From an uncultured Planctomycetota bacterium (GTDB lineage Bacteria; Planctomycetota; Planctomycetia; Pirellulales; Thermoguttaceae): a stretch of DNA of 19,074 nt. The notes beneath the pieces were generated by a model. That model was not told the DNA's origin. It made no database searches and was given only the letters and a program-made list of their open reading frames with translations. The first letter of the stretch is position 1. Each line of letters starts with the position of its first letter. The position numbers were made by a program, and so were the translations under genes. Below are positions 8,701-14,365 of the stretch, piece after piece. The stretch spans positions 1-19,074 of the forward strand of contig CADBTE010000235.1 in the NCBI GenBank assembly GCA_902797455.1, written 5' to 3'.

Positions 8701-9222
8701 CGACGAAAGATCGACTTTCGGTTCGATCCAGTTGTTTTCGCTCCCCTCGGGAACCTGATTGGTGCAAAGCCACGGGAGCATACGAAGATCGGGGGTCTCG
8801 TCGATCAGTTCGGTGACCCGCTGGTAAACTTCGGCAGTCGTCAGCGCCAGCGCCGCCTCACAGCTTTTAGCGACCGCCTGGATACGATGCATTGAGCGGT
8901 TGCGCCGCGGGGGATAGATCGGGACCGCGGTGGCGCCGGCGTAAACACAGCCGTAGAACGCCGTAATGTAATCGAGCCCCGGGGGGAAAAGAAGCAGAAC
9001 ACGCTCGCCCGTAAGATTGCGCTGCTGAAGCCACGCGCCGATCGCGCGGCAGCGTCGATCCAGTTCGGCGTAGGTGAGGTGGATCTCTTTGGAGACTCCA
9101 TCTTCGAGGTAAACAAACGCGTCGGAGTCTGGCTGGACACGAGCCCTAAACCGGACCATATCAACCAGACTCGACCAGTTGTAAGGATTAAACGTCGCGT
9201 TTGGAGTTTGGGAATGAGCCAT
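5773..9222 (-). CDS. Fatty-acyl-AMP ligase / acyl carrier protein / alpha-oxoamine synthase fusion
   Basis: A 1149-residue three-part enzyme. Residues about 10-580 are an adenylating fatty-acyl-AMP ligase: P-loop YTSGSTGTPKG (180-190), LPSYHDMGLI (221-230), RTGDL (446-450), and PKTSSGKIQR (556-564+) with the catalytic Lys at 561. An acidic linker follows (about 600-645). Residues 655-732 are an acyl carrier protein with the phosphopantetheine serine at S692 in ELGLDSLERM. Residues about 765-1149 are a PLP-dependent alpha-oxoamine synthase (AONS/KBL/serine palmitoyltransferase family): SH at 887-888, GVYSMDGD (933-940), DEAHSLG (961-967), Schiff-base K996 in TLSKTLGACGGY, and R1118. The inferred chain is: activate a free fatty acid, load it on the ACP, condense it with an amino acid (serine, alanine, glycine or cysteate, not decidable here) with CO2 loss. 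All catalytic residues appear intact. It is monocistronic in this window. Confidence 0.92.
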   Translation of the reverse strand: MAHSQTPNATFNPYNWSSLVDMVRFRARVQPDSDAFVYLEDGVSKEIHLTYAELDRRCRAIGAWLQQRNLTGERVLLLFPPGLDYITAFYGCVYAGATAVPIYPPRRNRSMHRIQAVAKSCEAALALTTAEVYQRVTELIDETPDLRMLPWLCTNQVPEGSENNWIEPKVDLSSLAFLQYTSGSTGTPKGVMLTHGNMLHNSLLIQTGFEHTRSSLGVFWLPSYHDMGLIGGVIQPVYCGRTNYLMSPLSFLLKPFRWLDAISRYHATTSGGPNFAYDMCVQKIKDEQVAQLDLSSWQVAFNGAEPVQAETLERFAKKFEPAGFRYEAFYPCFGLAEGTLIVTGGVKRLPPVIKTVDADALAADNAVDAIPGTEHVKRLVSSGRVILDQTVRIVDPATLNVCPENRVGEIWTSSPSVAAGYWKNPEATEATFHAFTSDTKEGPFMRTGDLGFISAGELYVTGRIKDLIILRGVNLYPQDIEMTAQNAHPLLRPNAGGAFMLGDDRDEKLVLVQEVERRFKDYDAPDIFAEVRKAIALEHEVPIDTIVLVQAGSIPKTSSGKIQRHACRDGFLRGTLVEKARWSLSCDGEKKVASKGPGLGSYDDSDNPMGYDPNAALLKDNDEDSEDDFTKIFAVGRSTPEDLEKTLTPQQVAAMDFTKTAKIVLDEVRKVAKERAKDLTIDTDITELGLDSLERMEILASLEDHFGGQFPESILPDINTGREVVAAVQKYLGTGPRVDEHKTYKVDDSACDFTQFPEYIAFKRRMELLESTKLNHFFDVHAGQTNDVTIINGKKYLNFATYNYINASCDPIVIKAAQEAAARYGTSASASRIVSGTKPVHVDLENEISRFLGTEDTLTFTAGHQTNESTIGHFMGPEDLILHDALSHNSLVQGSILSGARHRPFPHNDCDAVDQILTKHRNRYRRVLIICEGVYSMDGDYPDLPRFIELKKKHKAMMMIDEAHSLGVLGKTGRGIGEFFNVDRKDVEIWMCTLSKTLGACGGYVSGRKEMISYMKYTTPAFVFSAAMAPPVAAAALAALKLLEREPQRCEKLRQNGRFFKEYAQKNGLDTGLATETGVIPIIIGNSMKCLKISKYLFDHGINANPILHPAVEEKAARIRFFLTSAHSIDELKMTIDTLVEAIREVENE

Positions 9223-9590
9223 CTGTCTTACTTGCTTCCCTCAATGTCTTGGGTAACCTCTGGTCCCCCCGCTCGCCATGAATAACGGACAGAGGTTTAA
9301 AGCATATCCATAAATTTATCTAACCGTTAAAACACAACCCTCCGGTTAGACTCCGGGCACTCTTCCCCTTTATCGTTCATTCTCCTTGCCCATAAATAGA
9401 AATACCCCTTCTGAATTGCCTATTTTTTACCTGGATAGCCGTTTTTTCCCTTATTAGCGCGGTTGACACCGATCTTTTAAGGTATAATGAACAAAGAGAG
9501 TAATTTACTAAAAGATAACCTTTTGCGCAAGATAGATAATTCAAACATCAGAATAACCCGAGAGAATTTAGTTAAAGGAAAGGATGAACG
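9223..9590. other. Divergent intergenic region upstream of the lipid enzyme and zinc-ribbon genes
   Basis: About 368 bases, AT-rich toward the right, with no credible gene. It carries a likely plus-strand promoter at 9463-9488 and a leader of about 95 bases for the zinc-ribbon gene. No clear minus-strand promoter for the lipid enzyme could be picked out, although the AT-rich block at 9300-9335 is a natural place for one. Confidence 0.6.
9463..9488 (+). promoter_or_regulatory. Consensus promoter boxes with short spacer upstream of the zinc-ribbon gene
   Basis: A perfect TTGACA (9463-9468) and a perfect TATAAT (9483-9488) are present, but separated by only 14 bases instead of about 17. Either the promoter is weak or activator-dependent, as with spacer-distorted promoters, or one box is used with a different partner. 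The next gene starts at 9591. Confidence 0.5.
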
Positions 9591-10295
9591 ATGGTCATTC
9601 GAATCGTCTGTGCCGCCTGCGGCGCAAAACTCGACGCGCCGGATCGTTTGGCCGGCAAAAAGGGGAAGTGTCCCAAGTGTGGCGAGATTTTTCGGATTCC
9701 GATCCCTGAGGCGGTGAGTTCAGCGCCCTCGGCCGCGAAGCCGATGACGCCCAAACCGAAGAAGCAATCGTCTGCGATTCATTTCGACGACGCTCCAGGG
9801 CTCAATCCGACCAGTGGTTTCCCGAAGAGAATCCACATCGATAACATCTACGTGATTCTCTCGTCTAACCGGGTGACCGCCTTCCTGAAGTACGGCGAGG
9901 GATGGCAGCTGAACGTCGGGCACGGCTTCGCTAACGCCAGACAAGAGAACGGTATGCTCCCTGAGGTAGGGGACTTTGTCCTGGTGGAGGGGAATGTCAA
10001 ACAGACCGACAACGGCCGGCGATTGGTAGGGATTCAATTCTTTAAGATCGGCAAAGCCAGTGATCTGCAGTCCCTCACCCGCGACGAGGGGGAGATTCTC
10101 GAAAAACTCGTCGATCGAACCACTCTGAACGGATCCCAGAAGAAACAGCTGCTGCTCTATATCCGGGAGCGTTTCTTCCCGTCGTTCACCGAAGATGCCC
10201 TTGATGTGATCGAGTACCTCACAGGTGAGGATTTTCACTCACAGCAGGTCGGTGATTGCCAGTGCGAGAACACCATCGGGCTGCGCTCGGAATGA
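9591..10295 (+). CDS. Zinc-ribbon protein of unknown function
   Basis: A 234-residue protein. The N-terminus has a compact zinc ribbon: C7-x2-C10 (VCAACGAKL), then AGKKGKC and C27-x2-C30 (CPKCG). This MJ0042/prokaryotic zinc-finger-like style is frequent at the start of planctomycete proteins. A Pro/Lys-rich linker (about 40-60) leads to a globular domain of about 75-155 (HIDNIYVILSSNRVTAFLKY, GDFVLVEGNVKQ) that reads like a beta-rich, possibly OB-like fold, followed by a helical end. I do not recognise the C-terminal domain. The start is supported by AAGGAAAGGA seven bases upstream. No signal peptide or membrane segment is visible, so it is probably cytoplasmic. Its stop lies 19 bases from the stop of the converging repeat protein. 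Confidence 0.75.
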   Translation: MVIRIVCAACGAKLDAPDRLAGKKGKCPKCGEIFRIPIPEAVSSAPSAAKPMTPKPKKQSSAIHFDDAPGLNPTSGFPKRIHIDNIYVILSSNRVTAFLKYGEGWQLNVGHGFANARQENGMLPEVGDFVLVEGNVKQTDNGRRLVGIQFFKIGKASDLQSLTRDEGEILEKLVDRTTLNGSQKKQLLLYIRERFFPSFTEDALDVIEYLTGEDFHSQQVGDCQCENTIGLRSE

Positions 10296-10314
10296 GGTGA
10301 TACTGAAAAGCAAG

Positions 10315-12306
10315 CTAGTTCCCCGCAGGCAAATCTCCCACGGGGTAATTTTCGGGCGTAATATTCTCGATCCCCAATCCGGTGTCGGGAAAAAGAATCT
10401 CGATGGCGTTTTGCGCGGGAATCAAAGAGGATGCCGGCGCTACAGGGTCCTCTAAGATCGCCTCGTGAACCTGCGGGTGAATCAGCGACTCGGACAGATA
10501 GGGGAGCTGTTCTAAAAACGCGCTGTCCGCGTTGACCGGAACCTTCTGGCCAATCTGTCGAACCGTGCTCTTCGCGATCACGACCGCCAGCTCTCGGCCA
10601 AAGAAGCGCAGGATAGGGAGGACGATCACGATGGCGATCAAAACTCCGCCGACCACTGAAATTAAAAGGTCGCTGGGGTGCAACCAGGACACCTCTTTGC
10701 CGCGCGGAGGACGGGCCGAGGCCGATTTCGCCGAACGAACTCCCAGCCACTCGGAAAGCTGCCGGACCTCGGAGATCGTGGTCGACCCAATTCGCTCGAC
10801 CGCTTGGGTAATCACGCTCTCGCGCCCGGTCTGTTTCGGCGTGACAGCCCGATCGTGACTTTCCTCCGGTGTGCCGATCGGCTCCACCTCAGGAAGAAAT
10901 TCCCAATAGAACTCATCGCGAAACTCTTCTCGAATCTCGCCATTGCGAAGCGGCGATCGAGACCGAACTCGGCGGCGAGGACGATTCTGCTCTTCGCTGA
11001 TACGTTTTTTCCATTCGGCCAGCGCCACAGGATCGGTCTTCGGCGCTCGCCTGACCAACAAGGGCCGATCGTACATCTCACACGGCGCAAACGCAGCGAC
11101 GGTAAGCGGCGCGTCGTACATTTCCCGCACGGTATACGGCGCACCGTTTACCGTCAGCGGCCTATCATACATCACGGCGGGGATCGGCGGCGCTTCGGGC
11201 ACGACCAGCGGCCGGTCGTACATCACACTGACTTGATATGGAGCCGGCTCGACAGTCAATGGCCGGTCATACATCGCCCGGATCCGGTACGGGGCGCTGT
11301 CGATTTCCAGAGGATAATCGTACTGCCGCCGGGTGATGAAGGGAACCGAGGGAACCACCAGCGCTTCATCGTACATCTCGGCAAAGCGGTAAGGACACGG
11401 TTCCACTTCCAGCGGCCGATCGTATTGACGCGCCTTGGAGTAAGGGGGTTCGCTGACTGTCAGCGGCTCGGCGTACATTTGACGGATCGTGTACGGGGCC
11501 GACGGCACTGCCAGCGGCGTTTTGTACATCACGGTCCGCCGGAAAGGACAACGCTGGACTTCCGCCGGGTGGTCGTACAACACCGAAGTGACGAAAGACC
11601 CATTTTCGATGTACAGCGGGGCGCTGTACATCCGTGTCGGGGCGATCGGACTCGGTTCGGCGAAGCTGAGTGTCGGAATGCCGACAGACGGCCGAGATAA
11701 AATTAAGAGAGTCTCGGCGTAGAGCAGCGTAGTACGGGTGACCGACTCGCGCTCGATTTCGATCGGCTTGGAGTACATCACCTTCGCGGCGTAGGGACGC
11801 GGGGGGATGAGGATCGGTTCGGAACTGATCGGTGCGGGGATCGGTTTACTGGCCGACGCGATTGGATTAGCGGGAGGCGGGCCAGAAACAAGCGGGGAGT
11901 CGGTTGACGAGGGATCAACCTCGTAGACGGTCATCGGTTTGGGAACAAACGAACCTCGGGGAAGATTCAGTCTGGGAATCTTCGGGATGATCCGAGCCAA
12001 ACCCGTGGGAAGCAGGCCGGGGGACTGTTGAGAAGGTGATTCTTCTTTGGGGAGACAAATCGGTGAGTCAGACCGCTCACCATGGTCAACTTCATCCCAG
12101 ATTCGCTGACAAGTTCGATCCGCTAACCCCTCTGGGACGGGGGGGCATTTGTCCGAGGTAACTTCTTCCGGGACACCGCCTCCCTCCTGTTGGGAATCCT
12201 CGTCCCGGGGGGAATCGAGCGGATTGTCCAAATAGGGACGCCCGGTGTTTTCGATCTGCTCGAAAACATCGTCGGGATGTCTCTTTTTTCCGGACCAAAA
12301 AACCAT
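10315..12306 (-). CDS. 17-residue-repeat single-pass membrane protein, uncharacterised
   Basis: A 663-residue protein that I cannot place in a named family. Residues 1-165 are charged and proline-rich, without a signal peptide. Residues about 176-420 are a tandem repeat with consensus (V/E)MYDRPLxVxxAPYxxx. The conserved Tyr recurs at 227, 244, 261, 278, 295, 312, 329, 346, 363, 380 and 397, exactly every 17 residues, with a further unit at 412 and degenerate ones at 178 and 196. An Arg-rich stretch (441-456) follows, then one transmembrane helix at about 546-568 (LLISVVGGVLIAIVIVLPIL), then a 95-residue tail. The WLHPSDLLIS lead-in resembles membrane segments of some planctomycete proteins, but this is only an impression. 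The likely topology is a large N-terminal repeat region on one side of the inner membrane; which side is undecided. GGGGA five bases before the ATG supports the start. Confidence 0.8.
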   Translation of the reverse strand: MVFWSGKKRHPDDVFEQIENTGRPYLDNPLDSPRDEDSQQEGGGVPEEVTSDKCPPVPEGLADRTCQRIWDEVDHGERSDSPICLPKEESPSQQSPGLLPTGLARIIPKIPRLNLPRGSFVPKPMTVYEVDPSSTDSPLVSGPPPANPIASASKPIPAPISSEPILIPPRPYAAKVMYSKPIEIERESVTRTTLLYAETLLILSRPSVGIPTLSFAEPSPIAPTRMYSAPLYIENGSFVTSVLYDHPAEVQRCPFRRTVMYKTPLAVPSAPYTIRQMYAEPLTVSEPPYSKARQYDRPLEVEPCPYRFAEMYDEALVVPSVPFITRRQYDYPLEIDSAPYRIRAMYDRPLTVEPAPYQVSVMYDRPLVVPEAPPIPAVMYDRPLTVNGAPYTVREMYDAPLTVAAFAPCEMYDRPLLVRRAPKTDPVALAEWKKRISEEQNRPRRRVRSRSPLRNGEIREEFRDEFYWEFLPEVEPIGTPEESHDRAVTPKQTGRESVITQAVERIGSTTISEVRQLSEWLGVRSAKSASARPPRGKEVSWLHPSDLLISVVGGVLIAIVIVLPILRFFGRELAVVIAKSTVRQIGQKVPVNADSAFLEQLPYLSESLIHPQVHEAILEDPVAPASSLIPAQNAIEILFPDTGLGIENITPENYPVGDLPAGN
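11047..11781 (-). repeat. 51-bp in-frame tandem repeat array
   Basis: The DNA encoding the 17-residue units has a 51-base period, seen on the plus strand as a recurring CGTACAT-like word (for example near 11217, 11267, 11318, 11369, 11421, 11472 and 11523). The copies differ at many bases but keep the protein pattern, so the repeat is old and selected at protein level rather than a recent expansion. Confidence 0.85.
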
Positions 12307-12555
12307 TCCGTTCCCCGCGCGATTCTTAGCCGCGTTTTGCCGCGTACCTATTGCTCACGGCCTGTCTATAACAAAACGGCTGCCGGTTCCGGCAGCCGAA
12401 GCGCTTATTTCTTTCTTTTCGTCAGCTCCCCGCTGTATTATAGGCTTTTCTTTCGGGGTCACAAAAGAGCAATTTTTTATCTTCGGGTAATCTGTTATTC
12501 CTGAATCCTCTTACGCAGCCGTTAAAACTGTCCTTGAGTCACTGCCGCCGGTATG
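12307..12555. other. Intergenic region upstream of the repeat protein
   Basis: A 249-base gap between the ECF gene end and the repeat-protein start. It contains the hairpin terminator at 12370-12398; the rest is T-rich and without a recognisable gene. No convincing promoter for the repeat protein was found. Confidence 0.5.
12370..12398 (-). terminator. Rho-independent terminator, probably for the ECF sigma gene
   Basis: A perfect 10-bp stem CGGCTGCCGG (12377-12386) / CCGGCAGCCG (12389-12398) is followed on the minus strand by TTTTGTTATAG. It lies about 160 bases beyond the ECF sigma stop and ahead of the repeat-protein gene, so it would insulate the two. Confidence 0.7.
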
Positions 12556-13173
12556 TTAGGCCAGCGCGCCCAGCGCGGAAGCCAGACGCTTCTTGGCGGC
12601 CATCAACCTGGTAGCAACCGTCTTCACCGGAACGGTGAGGGTTTCGGCGGCTTCGCGGTAGGTCATGCCGCGCATGCAGACCAAGTCAATTACCTCCCGC
12701 TGGACTTCGGGGAGACGGCTGATCGCCCCACGCAGCTGAGCAATGGTGTCCTGCAGTTCCACGGTCTGAGCCGGATCACGGTCATTTCCGCAGAGAATCG
12801 AGGCGAGCGAATCACCTTCGCTGTGCGAACCGCCGAAGGTTTCGTCCAGACTGACGGCGTCATGACGCTTGGCCTTGCGGCGATTATCGATCGCCTGATT
12901 CGAGGCGATCCGGTAAAGCCACGGGCGGAAGGCCCGGCCGGTTTCGAACTGAGAGCATTTGCGGTGAACCTGGAGAAAGGTCGCCTGGAAGACGTCCTCG
13001 GCGGTCTGACGATTGCCGGTCATGCGGAAGAGGTAGTTGAAAAGCTCTTTCTCATAACGATGAACCAGCGCCTCGAACAGCTCGCGGTTTCCGGTAAGAC
13101 GGTATTCGCTCAGCAGATCCTCGTCACTCCAGCAAGCCAGTTGATTGTTGGTCAGTTCAGTGCAATTCGTCAT
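12556..13173 (-). CDS. ECF-family RNA polymerase sigma factor
   Basis: A 205-residue sigma factor with both essential regions. Region 2 covers about 20-100 (DEDLLSEYRLTGNRELFEALV, AEDVFQATFLQVHRK, FRPWLYRIASNQAIDNRRK). Region 4 covers about 145-200 (RLPEVQREVIDLVCMRGMTY, EAAETLTVPVKTVATRLMAA), with its helix-turn-helix. I chose the ATG at 13173 because AAAGG lies eight bases upstream; a GTG three codons earlier (13182) would overlap that ribosome site. No anti-sigma gene is adjacent. The next gene on the same strand is the repeat protein, beyond a terminator, and the divergent neighbour is the PEGA lipoprotein, either of which could be a target. The stimulus is unknown. Confidence 0.93.
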   Translation of the reverse strand: MTNCTELTNNQLACWSDEDLLSEYRLTGNRELFEALVHRYEKELFNYLFRMTGNRQTAEDVFQATFLQVHRKCSQFETGRAFRPWLYRIASNQAIDNRRKAKRHDAVSLDETFGGSHSEGDSLASILCGNDRDPAQTVELQDTIAQLRGAISRLPEVQREVIDLVCMRGMTYREAAETLTVPVKTVATRLMAAKKRLASALGALA

Positions 13174-13398
13174 GATGCTCACCTTTAGTCTCTGTATGGC
13201 TGATTGATTTTGCCCTTACGGGAGGTAAGAGGAGCAAGATGTGTGCCAAACCACCTTGAGCATTTCCAAAAAAGGTCCGTGAAGAGGGCAGAAGGCACGT
13301 TTTTACGCTGGTTTTTGGCCGTTTTTTTCTATAAGATTTTTTCCGGAAAGAATCGTTCTGGAGAGATTTGAAATTTTTACAATCCTTCCGGCCGGAGC

Positions 13399-13458
13399 GC
13401 TTTGTAAAATTTTCAAAATCGGGGGGATTCTTCAAGATTTTCCCCGTTTTTACAAAGC
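13399..13458. repeat. Long inverted repeat with nested stem
   Basis: GCTTTGTAAAA (13399-13409) and TTTTACAAAGC (13448-13458) are perfect 11-bp complements, 38 bases apart. Inside, CGGGG (13420-13424) can pair with CCCCG (13442-13446). As RNA this is an extended hairpin with an asymmetric internal loop; as DNA it could be an operator pair. Confidence 0.7.
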
Positions 13459-13485
13459 CATTTCCCCGCGGTGTTCGTAGCGAAA

Positions 13486-13519
13486 GAGGAATTTAGATAA
13501 AAAACAGAAAATATTCCTC
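13486..13519. repeat. Inverted repeat GAGGAAT/ATTCCTC
   Basis: Seven-base perfect arms at 13486-13492 and 13513-13519 are separated by 20 A-rich bases. It may be an operator or chance in AT-rich DNA; it lies about 95 bases before the lipoprotein start. Confidence 0.45.
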
Positions 13520-13610
13520 TGGTCAAAGCCCCGGGAAAAGATTACAGTTCTCGCGCGAGCGCGTGCGAAGCGCTCTGTTGCCCCCAAACCGTCTGTACTT
13601 ACAATCCCCT

Positions 13611-14324
13611 ATGGACCGGACTATGATCCACCGATTTCGTGCCGTACTGTTGTTGGCGATGGTGATTACCCTCGTCGCAGCGGTGGGCTGCAACGGTGTC
13701 CGGCGGCGGCTGACCATCACCTCCAATCCGCCCGGGGCAACGGTCTACATCAATGACCGCGAAGTGGGACAGACCCCGATCTCCCAGAACTTCGTCTATT
13801 CGGGAACCTACAAGATCCGTCTCTCAAAAGAGGGAATGGAGACCAAGACGATCATGCATGAGGTCAAAACTCCCTGGTACCTCTGGCCGGGGGTCGACTT
13901 CTTCTCGGAAAACTTCGTCGCGGGCGAGCTGCGTGATCATCAGACCTGTCACGTCGAACTAACGGGGAAACGTGTCATCCCCGACAACGAGCTCTTCGAA
14001 AACGCTTCGGCGATGCGCAGTGAGGCGCACAGCAAAGCCGACCTGATCCACTATCAGGGGACCGCCCAAGATATCACCGCCGCGCCGGCGGCGACACCCC
14101 CGGCGGCCGCTCCTTTACCGGCGCAGGCACCGCCGCTGTCAACCGCCGAGGGTTCCCCCCCCGCCACGGGAAACACGACCGCGCCGCCGCTGTCAACCAC
14201 ACCGGCGCAGAATATCCAAGGGCCGAAACCGCAGATTATTATCCCCCCGCGGGTCGATGTCGATCGCTCGGGGAACGAAAAGATCGCTAATCAGAGCGGT
14301 TCTGAGCCGCCACAGGTCCGGTAG
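13611..14324 (+). CDS. PEGA-domain lipoprotein
   Basis: A 237-residue predicted lipoprotein. A signal peptide with a hydrophobic LLLAMVITLVAAV core ends in the lipobox AVGC, so C27 would be lipidated and the protein membrane-anchored. A PEGA domain follows (about 34-80: LTITSNPPGATVYINDREVG, then GTYKIRLSKEGM); PEGA domains are surface-associated beta modules of uncertain partner. After YLWPGVDFFSENFVAGELRD the protein becomes Ala/Pro/Thr-rich and disordered (about 155-215), with the phrase PPLST twice. The start is uncertain: the ATG at 13611 and the ATG at 13623 both give a good signal peptide, and neither has a clear ribosome site. An upstream GTG at 13563 would spoil the signal peptide. 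It is divergent from the ECF sigma gene and converges on tgt with no obvious terminator between. Confidence 0.87.
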   Translation: MDRTMIHRFRAVLLLAMVITLVAAVGCNGVRRRLTITSNPPGATVYINDREVGQTPISQNFVYSGTYKIRLSKEGMETKTIMHEVKTPWYLWPGVDFFSENFVAGELRDHQTCHVELTGKRVIPDNELFENASAMRSEAHSKADLIHYQGTAQDITAAPAATPPAAAPLPAQAPPLSTAEGSPPATGNTTAPPLSTTPAQNIQGPKPQIIIPPRVDVDRSGNEKIANQSGSEPPQVR

Positions 14325-14365
14325 CGTCCCGGCAGGGCGAGGTGTCCGGCATAAGAACCAATTAT

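Larger units (their letters stand above)
13174..13610. other. Long AT-rich, structured divergent intergenic region
   Basis: About 437 bases between the ECF sigma gene and the PEGA lipoprotein with no credible gene. It has many T- and A-runs, an 11-bp perfect inverted repeat with a nested stem (13399-13458), a second inverted repeat (13486-13519), a small CTTAC/GTAAG repeat (13215-13229) in the ECF leader, and a GC-rich block at 13550-13575. I found no standard promoter pair. Confidence 0.6.

Noticed and set aside
7528..8895. A 455-codon plus-strand open frame
   Set aside because: Antisense shadow of the ligase domain; its His/Arg/Asp-rich translation has no family features.
10678..11700. A 340-codon plus-strand frame with its own periodic pattern
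   Set aside because: Its periodicity (HHxDR-like words) is the antisense image of the 51-base repeat in the minus-strand gene; it lacks a ribosome site and any domain.
11047..11781. Periodic repeats as a possible CRISPR array
   Set aside because: The 51-base period is continuous, diverged and in frame with a protein pattern; there are no identical repeats with unique spacers and no cas genes.
13157..13435. A 92-codon minus-strand frame
   Set aside because: It overlaps the ECF start and runs through AT-rich, structured non-coding DNA; the Lys/Phe-rich translation looks like untranslated sequence.
13563..13610. Extended N-terminus of the lipoprotein from a GTG
   Set aside because: It would place 16 extra residues before the signal peptide and spoil it; internal ATG codons fit a lipoprotein start.
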